A stretch of 15,715 nucleotides of DNA from CAYMOV01 sp964392085 (GCA_964392085.1 CAYMOV010000057.1:1-15715), one strand, 5' to 3'; positions 1-8,033 are shown, numbered from the stretch's first letter. Made by a program: numbers and translations. Notes: generated by a model from the letters alone, not told the origin.

Positions 1-2
1 TC

Positions 3-1391
3 ACGAACCCCAAGGCCAAGGAGCTCTACCGGCAAAAGCTCCGGTACATCGTCGCCCGGTGGGGGTGGGACCCGGACGTCTTCGCCTTCGAGCTGTGGAA
101 CGAGGTGAAGGTCCCCCAGGACTGGGCCGCCGAGATGGGCGCCGCCCTCCGGCGGATGGACCCCAACCACCACCTGGTGACGGACAGCGTGGGTTACCCC
201 TGGAGTGGGAAGCCCTACGACGAGGACAAGCTCTGGAGCCTCCCGGAGATGGGGTATACGCCCCTCCATTACTACGGTTCGGGTGAAGGCGAGGGCGACC
301 TGGCCGAAACCGTCTACCGCCGCGCCTGGGAGACGACGAAAAAGATCCATAAGCCCTTCTTCTTCGAGGAACTGGGGCTCGACGGCATGACCGACGACCT
401 CAAGATCGACAAGAACGGCCGGGGCACCCACCTACATAACGCCTACTGGTCCTCGGCGGTTTCCCCCAATGCGGGGGTTCCCCTGTCCCATTGGAAGGAA
501 TACGTCGATAAGTTCGGGTTGTACAAGGAACTAGCCCGGGTCAGGCCCTTCCTTGACGAGGTGGACCGTGGCCAAGGGGTTTGGGAACCGCTGGAGATGA
601 ACCAAACGGTCGCGGATGGCACCCAAGGGGACCTTCGGATCGTCCCGGGAGGCCCCTGGGAGGCCCCCACCGGGGGGGAGTTCCTCCTGACGAGCGACGG
701 ACAATGGAACGGCAACCCGAGTCCCTACTTGAAGACGACGGCCCGGGACGGTAACCAGGCCCCGAAATGGATCCTGGAAGTGCCGAAGGGTTGCCGCTTG
801 GTCCTGGGGATCAACCGCGTCTCCATCGGGGCCGACTTTCGGGTGCTGGTGGACGGGAAGGAAACCTGGCACAAGGTTTTCAACGCGAGCCCGGCGCCGG
901 ACGGTGACGGGGAATACCAATCCACGAAACTGGATCCCCAGTGGAACATCTACCAAGCGGATTACCACAAGGAATACCCGGTTGACCTGCCCGAGGGGAA
1001 ACACGAGATCCAGCTCGTCAACAGCGGCCAGGATTGGGTCAACCTGGAGAGCCTGACATTCACCCATTTCCTCAAGGGAAGCCGGATCAAACTCTATGGG
1101 ATGAAGTCAGAAGAGATGGTCCTGGCCTGGATCCAGGACAAGAAGGATGTTTGGGGAAGGATGTACAAGGATAACGCCGTGGAACCGCCGGTCCGGAAGG
1201 GGCTGGTTTTCACGCTGCCCGGTATACCGAATGGGACCTACAAGATCCAGTGGTGGGACACGTACCAGGGGAAGGTGTTGGTGGAATCAATGGGGACGGT
1301 GAAGTCGGGGACCTTGACCCTGAAGGTGCCGCCCTTTAAGAAGGACATCGCGGTGATCATCAGAGCAGTACAAACATCTTTAACTTATTAA
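3..1391 (+). CDS. GH5-like (clan GH-A) glycoside hydrolase, 5'-truncated
   Basis: The reading frame is open from the left edge (first full codon at 3), so the N-terminus is missing. What remains is the second half of a (beta/alpha)8 barrel followed by beta-sandwich domains. The motif FELWNEV carries the expected acid/base Glu (codon 102-104), and FFFEELGLDG carries the likely nucleophile Glu (codon 369-371; the Glu before it is less likely). From about base 600 comes a beta-rich, carbohydrate-binding-like region. The last ~90 residues (MVLAWIQDKKDVWGRMY, then PNGTYKIQWWDTYQGK) match the 'collagen-binding domain 2'-type C-terminus seen on DUF4038/DUF5060-type hydrolases. Likely role: a retaining endo- or exo-acting beta-glycosidase; the substrate cannot be told. 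Export cannot be judged without the N-terminus. The next gene begins 8 bp after the stop, so the two may be co-transcribed. The family call is from recognised motifs, not a search. Confidence 0.8.
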   Translation, partial: TNPKAKELYRQKLRYIVARWGWDPDVFAFELWNEVKVPQDWAAEMGAALRRMDPNHHLVTDSVGYPWSGKPYDEDKLWSLPEMGYTPLHYYGSGEGEGDLAETVYRRAWETTKKIHKPFFFEELGLDGMTDDLKIDKNGRGTHLHNAYWSSAVSPNAGVPLSHWKEYVDKFGLYKELARVRPFLDEVDRGQGVWEPLEMNQTVADGTQGDLRIVPGGPWEAPTGGEFLLTSDGQWNGNPSPYLKTTARDGNQAPKWILEVPKGCRLVLGINRVSIGADFRVLVDGKETWHKVFNASPAPDGDGEYQSTKLDPQWNIYQADYHKEYPVDLPEGKHEIQLVNSGQDWVNLESLTFTHFLKGSRIKLYGMKSEEMVLAWIQDKKDVWGRMYKDNAVEPPVRKGLVFTLPGIPNGTYKIQWWDTYQGKVLVESMGTVKSGTLTLKVPPFKKDIAVIIRAVQTSLTY

Positions 1392-1399
1392 GGATCCAT

Positions 1400-1909
1400 A
1401 TGACGTTAGATCAGGCGTGTACGAAGACTTACCGCGCGTCGCCTTTTTACATCATCACGGCAGCCGTCATATTGGCGTACAAAACAATACCGTTGTGGGT
1501 TGTTGTTCTCGGGCGAGTCTTAAGACTTAATTTCAACATCGAATACGTCCTTGTATTGCCTTTTCTTTGGTTGTTTACGATTATACCGCTGATTATATTC
1601 ACGTTTAAATTATCGGTTGACGAGGAAGGCTTTGCGCTGGTGTTCTCGCCCTACAGGAAGAAATACCAAGTTCAATGGAGCGGGATCACGAAGGTGACGG
1701 CTACGAGTGGGTGGTTGCCGACGGTTGCGATAAGCCATAAGGAAATGAAGGGGTTTCAACCCTTGGTTTTGGGAAAAATGCTCTCCAATAAATCACTCGG
1801 TGAATTTTTGAAGGTCCTGGTGATGAAAGCGCCCCAAGCACAATTGGGATTTGGAACATCAGAATTAATGAATAAGTTCGCAAAAAAGAATCAAGTGAAT
1901 CGAATATAA
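1400..1909 (+). CDS. Small membrane protein, PH-like cytoplasmic tail, unknown function
   Basis: A 169-residue protein starting at ATG 1400, 8 bp after the upstream stop, with a modest GGAT Shine-Dalgarno-like sequence. Two hydrophobic segments are clear (about residues 16-39 and 48-70). A soluble tail follows: LSVDEEGFALVFSPYRKKYQ, then VQWSGITKVTATSG. The pattern of short strands, with a basic turn and a Trp before 'GITKV', recalls bacterial PH-like domains on two-helix membrane proteins, but this is only a resemblance. The gene is clearly AT-richer than all its neighbours and uses many codons ending in A or T, so it may have a different origin. It is convergent with the GH31 gene. I do not recognise a function, and nothing links it directly to sugar metabolism. 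Confidence 0.65.
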   Translation: MTLDQACTKTYRASPFYIITAAVILAYKTIPLWVVVLGRVLRLNFNIEYVLVLPFLWLFTIIPLIIFTFKLSVDEEGFALVFSPYRKKYQVQWSGITKVTATSGWLPTVAISHKEMKGFQPLVLGKMLSNKSLGEFLKVLVMKAPQAQLGFGTSELMNKFAKKNQVNRI

Positions 1910-1960
1910 GTCCGGCTTGCTGATGACTGGGTTTTCGTAGATCGTCGAGCCACTTCCTAA

Positions 1961-1993
1961 CCCTCTCCCTTGTGGGGAGAGGGCAGGGTGAGG
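1961..1993. repeat. REP-like intergenic palindrome (copy 1)
   Basis: CCCTCTCCC (1961-1969) and GGGAGAGGG (1975-1983) form a perfect 9-bp stem with a 5-nt loop, followed by the tail CAGGGTGAGGG. This is the widespread CCCTCTCCC/GGGAGAGGG-CAGGGTGAGGG type of intergenic repeat. It sits between two convergent genes, where it may also act as a bidirectional terminator or mRNA-stabilising hairpin. A second copy lies at 4600-4637. Confidence 0.8.
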
Positions 1994-2001
1994 GTGGTCA
2001 A

Positions 2002-4311
2002 TTATAGGATTTTGAACTTCACCTTCTTGGGCGCCGGGCCCGCCAAGACCCAGGTCCCTCCCTGTCGTTCCACCACCAACTTCCTCAACACGTTGTCCTT
2101 CGGGGAGCAATAGAGCCCCTCGGCGCGGGTACCGGCGCCATAAACCTTCAACTCCACCTTGGAAAAGTCCATCTTCGCGGTGGTCTGGGCCAATGCCAGG
2201 TGCGGCAAAACGGCCCCGGCCCGGACCAGGATGGCGCAAGGGATGGGCCCCGGGGCCATCTTGTGCCATTGGGCGCCCCGGTACTCCTTGCCGGATTGGT
2301 AATCCACCCAGGTTCCTGGCGGCAGGTACACGTTGCGGGTGCGGGTCTCCTCCATGAGGGGAGCCACCAACAAGTCCGATCCCAACAGATACTCGTCCTC
2401 GATCATCCAGCTGGTCGGGTCGCCGGGGTACTCGAAGAAGAGGGGTCGGAGCATGGGGAAGCCCTTCTCGGAGCAATCCTTGGCCTGGGCGTAGACGTAG
2501 GGCATGAGGCGGTATTTCAGCTCCACGTCCTTGCGGAACTCGTCCACGAAGGCCTGGCCGTAGCCGAAGGGCTCCCGGGGTGGCACGCCGTGGCAACGGC
2601 TGTGGCTGGTGAGCATGCCGAAGGGCATCCAACGCTTGTACAAATCCAGCGGCGGGGACTTCACGAAGCCGCCGATGTCGTGGCTCCAGAACGAGAAGCC
2701 GCAGAGGCCCAGGGAGAGGCCGCCCCGCAGGGAGGCCGCCATGCCGCCGTCGTTGGTCTCGGCGTCCCCGCCCCAATGGAGGGGATACCGCTGGCTGCCG
2801 GCCCAGGCGCTGCGGGCCCAGATGATGTGCTCGCCCGTGGTCCGGGTGGTGATGTCCGCGGCGGCCTTGTTGTACCGGAGCGGGTAGTAGTTGTGCTCGA
2901 AGAAGCCCGTGCGGCCCGAGGCGTACAGCCCGTTGGCCGGGGCGGCCTCGCCGAAGTCCACCTTGATGGCCCCCACGCCCATCCTCAGCAGTTTCGCCAA
3001 CTTGCCCTGGTACCACTTGACGGTGACGGGGTTGCTGAAGTCCAGCACCGCGTCGTCGGTGGGTAAACCGCCCTTGGGGTCCTTGACCGCCAGGCCCTGG
3101 GAGACGATCTCCTTGAAGAGGCTGTTGTTGGGGGTGAAGTACGACAGCTGCCAAAGGCTGACGCGGAAACCGTCCTTGCGCAGGTCGCGGATCATCTTGA
3201 GCGGGTTCTTGAAGCGCTTCTTTGAGAACTCATAGTTGCACTGCCAGTCGGTCTCGAACCAGCCGGTATCCAGGTGGATGACGTCCAGGGGGATCTTGGC
3301 GGCCCGGAAAGTCTTGGCCACGGCGCGGGTTTCCTGTTCGGACTTGTAGGTGCAGCGGCTCATCCAGAGGCCGAAGGACCAGAGCGGCGGCATCGGGCTG
3401 CGGCCGGTCAGGGACGTGTACTCCGACACCACTTCCTTGGGGTCGCCCAAAAAGATGAACAGGTCCAGCACGTCATCGCCCGTGAAGAGCGTGGTGCAGC
3501 CGTCATAGGCCCGGCCGAAGTCGAAGGTCATGGGCGCCGTGGAATGGGCGAACATGCCGTAGCCCCGGTCGCTGAGGAAGAACGGTACGGGTTTGTACAT
3601 GCCGTCGTGCTGGACGCCGTGGCAGTCGTAGGCCCAAAGCACGACCTTCTGGCCGTGCTTGTTGAGCCGGGTGAAGGACTCGCCGCAGCCGTAGATCCGC
3701 TCGTCGGACGCGAGGGAGAAGGTGGCGGCGAAACGGCGGGAGAAGTCGTCGGCCTTCTTCATGAAGGCGAAGGGCAGGGGGTCGCTGTTGCGGAGGCTGC
3801 GGTTGTCGGTCATGTGCTGGGTTCGGGTCAGGAGCTTGCCGGAGGAGTCCCGCAGTTCCAGGTGCCAGGGGTCGTGCTGGATCGTAAGGGACCCGAAGGC
3901 GCTGGTATAGACCGTGGCCTTCTTGCCGTGGGAAACCTTCCAATCCTTGGTGGCGGCGGGCTCCCTCTCCATCATGAGGGTCTTCTCGGGCGGGGGCAGG
4001 GTGGACCGGCTCGTCATGCGCACCCGGAGGGTGCGGGGGCCGTGGAAAGTCACGGTGAAGGGCAGGGGCCGCTCCGCGCCGCCGTACTCGGGGGGAAACT
4101 CGTAGGGGTCCGAGGGCTGGAGGGTGTAGCCGACCTGGTTGAAGGCGGTGCGGAGCAGGGGCAGGTAGCTTTTCCAGAGGATCTTGCCGCTGGCGGTCTT
4201 CGGGTCGAAATCCACGGTGTGCTGGGGCAGGAAGAAGAAGTTCTCCACCTTGGAGAACTCGAGGCTGACGTCCACCGGGTGGTTCAGGATGGGGGAGGGA
4301 TGGTCTTTCAT
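2002..4311 (-). CDS. GH31 alpha-xylosidase-type glycoside hydrolase
   Basis: A 769-residue retaining alpha-glycosidase, close in length to E. coli alpha-xylosidase YicI. The order of elements is: N-terminal beta-sandwich; GCGESFTRL; the substrate-loop motif PLDVIHLDTGWFETDW; nucleophile motif IKVDFGEA with Asp452; WARSAWAGSQRYPLHWGGD with acid/base Asp516; then GFSFWSHDIGGF, YKRWMPFGMLTSHSRCHG and C-terminal beta-domains. The spacing of the two Asp residues and the Phe after the nucleophile fit the xylosidase branch better than the alpha-glucosidase 'DMNE' type. The loop 'HLDTGW' differs from YicI 'HFDCFW', so the exact substrate (alpha-xyloside or alpha-glucoside) is open. There is no signal peptide, so a cytoplasmic enzyme acting on imported oligosaccharides is likely. 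ATG 4311 is preceded by an AAGGA ribosome site. The long leader (4312 up to about 4507) carries a large inverted repeat. It ends convergent with the membrane protein gene. Confidence 0.9.
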   Translation of the reverse strand: MKDHPSPILNHPVDVSLEFSKVENFFFLPQHTVDFDPKTASGKILWKSYLPLLRTAFNQVGYTLQPSDPYEFPPEYGGAERPLPFTVTFHGPRTLRVRMTSRSTLPPPEKTLMMEREPAATKDWKVSHGKKATVYTSAFGSLTIQHDPWHLELRDSSGKLLTRTQHMTDNRSLRNSDPLPFAFMKKADDFSRRFAATFSLASDERIYGCGESFTRLNKHGQKVVLWAYDCHGVQHDGMYKPVPFFLSDRGYGMFAHSTAPMTFDFGRAYDGCTTLFTGDDVLDLFIFLGDPKEVVSEYTSLTGRSPMPPLWSFGLWMSRCTYKSEQETRAVAKTFRAAKIPLDVIHLDTGWFETDWQCNYEFSKKRFKNPLKMIRDLRKDGFRVSLWQLSYFTPNNSLFKEIVSQGLAVKDPKGGLPTDDAVLDFSNPVTVKWYQGKLAKLLRMGVGAIKVDFGEAAPANGLYASGRTGFFEHNYYPLRYNKAAADITTRTTGEHIIWARSAWAGSQRYPLHWGGDAETNDGGMAASLRGGLSLGLCGFSFWSHDIGGFVKSPPLDLYKRWMPFGMLTSHSRCHGVPPREPFGYGQAFVDEFRKDVELKYRLMPYVYAQAKDCSEKGFPMLRPLFFEYPGDPTSWMIEDEYLLGSDLLVAPLMEETRTRNVYLPPGTWVDYQSGKEYRGAQWHKMAPGPIPCAILVRAGAVLPHLALAQTTAKMDFSKVELKVYGAGTRAEGLYCSPKDNVLRKLVVERQGGTWVLAGPAPKKVKFKIL

Positions 4312-4404
4312 GGGGTGGTCCTTACGGGGAGTTGAGGGAATCAGGCAACGAACAACAAAGCCTTTTCACCACGACCCGTCAGACTTCGTCTGAGGGCGTA
4401 AACG

Positions 4405-4487
4405 AGTTCACTAAGGTCACTAAGTCAAAGCCTTCGATTGTTAAAAGCATCGATTATCTTTGTGAACTTTGTGATCTTAGTGGTTCA
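4405..4487. repeat. CACTAAG-type imperfect inverted repeat
   Basis: The left arm reads AGTTCACTAAGGTCACTAAG with AAAG at the end (4405-4430). The reverse complement of the right arm (4458-4487) contains CACTAAGATCACAAAGTTCA followed by CAAAG. Within the left arm TCACTAAGG/TCACTAAGT is itself a tandem repeat. Closer to the centre, TCGAT (4434-4438) and ATCGA (4449-4453) extend the pairing. In a transcript this would form one long imperfect hairpin, lying in the probable leader of the GH31 mRNA. No protein or transposase is linked to it here. Confidence 0.7.
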
Positions 4488-4513
4488 ACCCTCGTTTGCT
4501 TTAGCCGGGGGAT

Positions 4514-4543
4514 AGTTTAAAAGACGGGGCCCCCGCGCTCCAA
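4514..4543 (-). promoter_or_regulatory. Candidate promoter for the GH31 gene
   Basis: Read on the - strand: TTGGAG (4538-4543), an 18-nt spacer and TAAACT (4514-4519), about 200 bp upstream of the GH31 start. The -10 lies in the 13-mer TAAACTATCCCCC, which recurs at the candidate promoter of the downstream GH2 gene (7893-7905). The -35 overlaps a GC hairpin, and both hexamers are imperfect. Confidence 0.35.
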
Positions 4544-4559
4544 CGAATAAGGAGCGCGG
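4533..4559. other. 9-bp GC-rich hairpin
   Basis: CCGCGCTCC (4533-4541) and GGAGCGCGG (4551-4559) form a perfect 9-bp stem around a 9-nt loop. There is no adjacent T-tract of the usual kind in either direction, so it is not a clear intrinsic terminator. It may be a further interspersed palindrome, or a weak terminator for the GH2 transcript. Confidence 0.5.
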
Positions 4560-4599
4560 TGACAAGGCGTGCAAACGATTCAAACGTGCATAAAGAGAA

Positions 4600-4637
4600 C
4601 CCTCTCCCCTTGAGGGAGAGGGACAGGGTGAGGGGGG
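4600..4637. repeat. REP-like intergenic palindrome (copy 2)
   Basis: CCCTCTCCC (4600-4608) and GGGAGAGGG (4614-4622) form the same stem as at 1961-1983, in the same orientation, with the related tail ACAGGGTGAGGG. The loop (CTTGA) differs from that of copy 1 (TTGTG), as expected for independently evolving copies. Confidence 0.8.
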
Positions 4638-4657
4638 CTTTTTAAGGCATTGGACCA

Positions 4658-4692
4658 CCCTCATCCCAGCCTTCTCCAACAAACAGAGAAGG
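4658..4692. repeat. Variant REP-like half-element
   Basis: CCCTCATCCCAGCCTTCTCC (4658-4677), then eight bases, then GAGAAGG (4686-4692), which pairs with CCTTCTC (4670-4676). The order of tail and stem is inverted relative to the copy at 4600-4637, so the two together look like a paired, head-to-head (BIME-like) arrangement. Confidence 0.6.
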
Positions 4693-4707
4693 GGTCGTTA
4701 TAACGGC

Positions 4708-7700
4708 TCAAGGCTGAACAGTCTGTAGCGTCACGGAGGCCGCCTTCAGCCCCGGCGAGGTGGCGGTCAGGGTGACAACTCCCGCCTGGTCCCCGGCCTG
4801 TAGGACGGCCAGGCAAAGCCCGTTGAAGGCAGATCGTTTCGAGGCCTTGTCCGGCTCGTGGCAAGAGGGGTCGCCGTTGCCGACGCCGCTGACGACCGCC
4901 GGCCCTGAAACCCGGAAAGCCACGAGGTTCGAGGCGGTAGGGACCACCCGTCCCTTCGCGTCGAGGATCTCCACGGCCACCGGCACCGAATCCTCGCCGT
5001 CCGCAATGAATTGTTGGACATAGGGCTTGAGGCGGATCGAGGCGGGCTTCCCGGTGGTCTCCACTTGGTCCTCGGCGGCCGGTATCCCGTGGCTATACCC
5101 CTTGGCGGTCAGGGTGCCGGGCTCGTAGGGAACTTCCCAGCTCAGGTGCCCGTCCTTCGGCATAACCTGTTTCCCCAGGCTCTTGCCGTTGAGGGACAAC
5201 TCCACCTCGTCGCAGTTGCTGTAGGCCCAAACGTCGATGGGCTGTCCCTTTTTGCCCGGCCAATTCCAATGGGGGAAGATGTGGAGGACGGGTTTGGAAC
5301 CCCAAGCGGCCTGGTAGGACCAGTAGTTGTCCTTGGGGAAGCCGCACATGTCCAGGTTGCCGAAGTGTGAGTTGACGCAGGGCCAGTCGTAGGGTGTGGG
5401 CTCGCCCCGGTAGTCGAATCCGGTCCAGACGAAGCCCCCCGCCATGAAAGGCCGGTCCGCCAGGGCCTTCCAGGCCTTCTCGGCGGTCTGGGCCCATTCG
5501 GGGACATTCACGTCGTAGGCGCTGACATAGCCCCTCACCTTGTCGTTCTCGTAGATCCCCCGGGTGGAGACCGTGCTGGCGGTCTCACTGCCCATAAGGG
5601 GCATGTCCGGGTGGGACTTGTGGAAGGGGTCGTAGTCCCAGTCGTGGTAGTTGAACCCTTGGACGTCCAGGGCCTGGGTGAGGCAATTGTCGCCGTAACC
5701 GCCGTTCATGGCGGCCGTGATGAAACGGGTCTTGTCGTATTTCAATACGATGCCCCTCAGCAGTTCGCCGCGCCTCCGGCCCTCCGGCGTGCTTTGGAGC
5801 GCTTCCTCGTTGCAGAGGGACCAAAGGATGACGCTGGGGTGGTTTCGGTCCCGGAGCAACATGTCCCGGACCTGGCCCTGGACCTCCTCGCTGTCGCCCA
5901 ACCTGCGGTTCTCATCCATCACCAGGATTCCCAGGCGGTCGCATTCGTCCAACAGTTCCGTGGCCGGGGGGTTGTGGGAGCATCGGTAGGCGTTGGAGCC
6001 CATGCTTATCAGCTTCTCGAGCCGATAGGTGAAGATGCGGTCCGGCAGGGCCGTGCCGATCCCGGCGAAGTCCTGGTGGTTGCAGGTGCCCTGGATCTTG
6101 ACGCCCTTGCCGTTCAGGAAGAACCCTTGGTCCGCGTCGAACCGGATGGATCGGACCCCGAAGGTCGTGGTGACCTGGTCCAAAACACGGCCGTTCAGCC
6201 GCAAACTTGAGACCAGCCGGTAGAGGTTTGGCTTCTCCAGGCTCCAAAGGGCGGGCTTGTCCAACCGACCCTGTTGGGACAGGACACCTGCCTTGGCCTT
6301 CCCCGCGTCGGAGGTGAGGGTCAAGACGCTTTTGCCGGACGGGTCCAGGACCTCGGAAACCAGTTGGACGCCGGGGAGGATTTTGCCGACCAAAGTGGTC
6401 TCCACGACGACAACGGCGGACGCCGGGGCGACTTCCTGGTCCGGCTTCGCGGTGACATAGACGCCCCAGGGGGCCACATGGGTGGATTCCACCTTGTTAA
6501 GCCAGACGTGGCGATAGATGCCGCCGCCCTCGTACCACCAACCCTCATTTTGGCTTGCGTCCGCGCGAACCACCAAGACATTTTCGCCGCCATAGACCGC
6601 CGCGCCGCTGATGTCGTACCGAAAGGAGGTATACCCGCTCATGTGCCGCCCCAGTTCCTTGCCATTGAGCCAGGCCCGGCTGTTCCGGTACACGCCGTCA
6701 AAGTCGATCCAGAGGGCCCGCCCTTTGTCCGAGGCGGGCAGTGTGAAGGATTTTCGGTACCAACCCACGCCCGTGGGGAGATAACCGTGGGACTTGTCCG
6801 CCTTGGGGTCGAAGGTTCCTTCCACCACGAAGTCGTGGGGCAGGTGGACCTTTCGCCAGGAGGAATCGTCGTAGGCGGCTAAGGCCGGGCCGGCTGGTTC
6901 CTGGCCCGGGTACTCCAGGTCGATGGCCTTTAGGCCGCCCCCGCCGGCGGTGTTTTCCACCAACACCGCGAGGTGGTTGGGGCCCCCGTTTTTCCAGGCC
7001 CGGTCCACCGGAACCGAAAAGGACTCGTTCCAACCCTCGTGGTGTACCAGCAACTTGCCGTTCAGGTACACCGTGGCGTTGTCGTCGACGGCGTTGAAGA
7101 AAAGGGCGCGGCCCGGCCCAGGCATCATTGGCAGGTCGGCGCGGAACCAGGCGAACCCCTTCTGTTGGTTGAAGACATCCTGGTCGACCGTCGCGTCGCC
7201 CCAACCCGGACCGTCGGTGGGTTCGGTGAGGCCCTTAAGGTCCACCTTCGAGGCGTCGGGCTCCTGGAGCTTCCTCCAACTCCATTTCGGGATTGTGACC
7301 GCTGAAGCGCCCTCCCCGACGTGGGTCTCGGAGATGCCGCCGGGCCCGGCGCCGTTCACCACCAACACCGCCAAGACATTGGGGCCGCCATCCTTCCAGG
7401 CCCCCGAAAGGTCGACGTCGAATGGGTCGTTCCACCCCTGGTGAGTCTTGAGCTTTTGGCCGTTCAGGTACACCGTGCCGTCATCGTCCACGCCCTTGAA
7501 ATAAACCTTCCGCTGCCCGACCGGAACATTCGGCAGATCGGTCTTGTACAGGGCAACGCCTGGGATCTGCTTGAACACATCCTCGCCTGGCGCCGCCTCC
7601 GCCCAATCCGACCCTTGGGCCTTGGAACCGGGGATGAGGAGCTTTTTCACGGTGGAGTCCAGTGGTTGGACGGCGATTTTCCAACGCCATTTCACGACCT

Positions 7701-7854
7701 GGGGCGCGTTGCCCGGGTTCTCGATGTCACCGGGGTGGAACTTCCAGTCGGCGTCGAATCGGATGCGTTCACGCCCTTCGGCTTGGACGCGGGAACCGGG
7801 GAAGCACAGCATCGCGGCGATGGACAGGACGAACAGGAATCGATAACGGGGCAT
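4708..7854 (-). CDS. Secreted GH2 beta-galactosidase-like enzyme with duplicated inserted module
   Basis: 1048 residues, ATG 7854 preceded by a strong GGAGGAA site (7861-7867). The N-terminus (MPRYRFLFVLSIAAMLC...RVQA) is a signal peptide with likely cleavage after VQA (residue 25), so the protein is exported. GH2 signatures: the GH2 sugar-binding domain begins at RFDADWKFHPGD (32-43) and resumes at SSWRKVHLPHDF (331-342). Then come EGWWYEGGGIYRHVWL, GTCNHQDFAG, SNAYRCSHNPP, acid/base Glu683 in WSLCNEE and nucleophile Glu757 in MGSETAS. The C-terminus has FPHWNWPG (DUF4982-like) and a GH2 C-terminal domain with SGVGNGDPSCHEPDKA. Residues about 51-170 and 185-305 are two copies of one beta-sandwich module (FKGVDDDGTVYLNG / FNAVDDNATVYLNG; WKDGGPNVLAVLV / WKNGGPNHLAVLV) inserted into the sugar-binding domain. 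Galactosidase activity is inferred from family resemblance; another beta-glycoside is possible. It is a close paralogue of the enzyme at 10932-13667. Confidence 0.88.
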   Translation of the reverse strand: MPRYRFLFVLSIAAMLCFPGSRVQAEGRERIRFDADWKFHPGDIENPGNAPQVVKWRWKIAVQPLDSTVKKLLIPGSKAQGSDWAEAAPGEDVFKQIPGVALYKTDLPNVPVGQRKVYFKGVDDDGTVYLNGQKLKTHQGWNDPFDVDLSGAWKDGGPNVLAVLVVNGAGPGGISETHVGEGASAVTIPKWSWRKLQEPDASKVDLKGLTEPTDGPGWGDATVDQDVFNQQKGFAWFRADLPMMPGPGRALFFNAVDDNATVYLNGKLLVHHEGWNESFSVPVDRAWKNGGPNHLAVLVENTAGGGGLKAIDLEYPGQEPAGPALAAYDDSSWRKVHLPHDFVVEGTFDPKADKSHGYLPTGVGWYRKSFTLPASDKGRALWIDFDGVYRNSRAWLNGKELGRHMSGYTSFRYDISGAAVYGGENVLVVRADASQNEGWWYEGGGIYRHVWLNKVESTHVAPWGVYVTAKPDQEVAPASAVVVVETTLVGKILPGVQLVSEVLDPSGKSVLTLTSDAGKAKAGVLSQQGRLDKPALWSLEKPNLYRLVSSLRLNGRVLDQVTTTFGVRSIRFDADQGFFLNGKGVKIQGTCNHQDFAGIGTALPDRIFTYRLEKLISMGSNAYRCSHNPPATELLDECDRLGILVMDENRRLGDSEEVQGQVRDMLLRDRNHPSVILWSLCNEEALQSTPEGRRRGELLRGIVLKYDKTRFITAAMNGGYGDNCLTQALDVQGFNYHDWDYDPFHKSHPDMPLMGSETASTVSTRGIYENDKVRGYVSAYDVNVPEWAQTAEKAWKALADRPFMAGGFVWTGFDYRGEPTPYDWPCVNSHFGNLDMCGFPKDNYWSYQAAWGSKPVLHIFPHWNWPGKKGQPIDVWAYSNCDEVELSLNGKSLGKQVMPKDGHLSWEVPYEPGTLTAKGYSHGIPAAEDQVETTGKPASIRLKPYVQQFIADGEDSVPVAVEILDAKGRVVPTASNLVAFRVSGPAVVSGVGNGDPSCHEPDKASKRSAFNGLCLAVLQAGDQAGVVTLTATSPGLKAASVTLQTVQP

Positions 7855-7899
7855 GGAAAGTTCCTCCGGGATGGAAGGCGGGGTTCGGCGACGGGGGAT

Positions 7900-7928
7900 A
7901 GTTTAGGGACGCTTTCCCCGGACGACAA
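7900..7928 (-). promoter_or_regulatory. Candidate sigma70-type promoter of the secreted GH2 gene
   Basis: On the - strand: TTGTCG (7923-7928), exactly 17 nt, TAAACT (7900-7905), giving a leader of about 40 nt before the ATG at 7854. It lies between the terminator of the upstream lipoprotein gene and this gene, where a promoter is needed. The -10 is part of a 13-mer shared with 4507-4519. Confidence 0.45.
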
Positions 7929-7997
7929 ATGATTCATCCGGAGCGGGAAATAGGGCTGAACGAGAACACCTTGATGTCAGCGCTTGCACGAAGCCAT

Positions 7998-8033
7998 AAA
8001 AAAAGCGGCCCATCCCCGGAGGGACGGGCCGCT
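7998..8033 (-). terminator. Rho-independent terminator of the lipoprotein gene
   Basis: On the - strand AGCGGCCC, a short G/C-rich interior, and GGGCCGCT (8026-8033 paired with 8004-8011), followed directly by seven Ts (7998-8004 as A on the + strand). This is a textbook intrinsic terminator 23 bp after the stop of the 896-residue protein. It separates that gene from the GH2 gene downstream. Confidence 0.93.

Larger units (their letters stand above)
4312..4707. other. Repeat-rich intergenic region, no gene seen
   Basis: About 400 bp between two co-directional - strand genes. No convincing coding sequence was found on either strand. It holds a CACTAAG-type inverted repeat, a candidate promoter, a 9-bp GC hairpin, two REP-like palindromes and a 10-bp palindrome CGTTATAACG (4696-4705) just past the GH2 stop codon. 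The density of palindromes suggests a landing site for small interspersed elements, and some may end transcription from the upstream GH2 gene. Confidence 0.7.

Noticed and set aside
3274..4335. Long + strand open frame (353 codons) opposite the GH31 gene
   Set aside because: Composition is Gly/Val/Ala/Glu-rich with no recognisable domain. It mirrors the GC-rich codon pattern of the GH31 gene, which has clear catalytic motifs on the other strand.
4485..4864. Short - strand frames spanning the REP-like repeats near 4600
   Set aside because: They read through palindromic repeat DNA, giving the usual Pro/Ser/Arg-rich translation of such repeats; no start or homology support.
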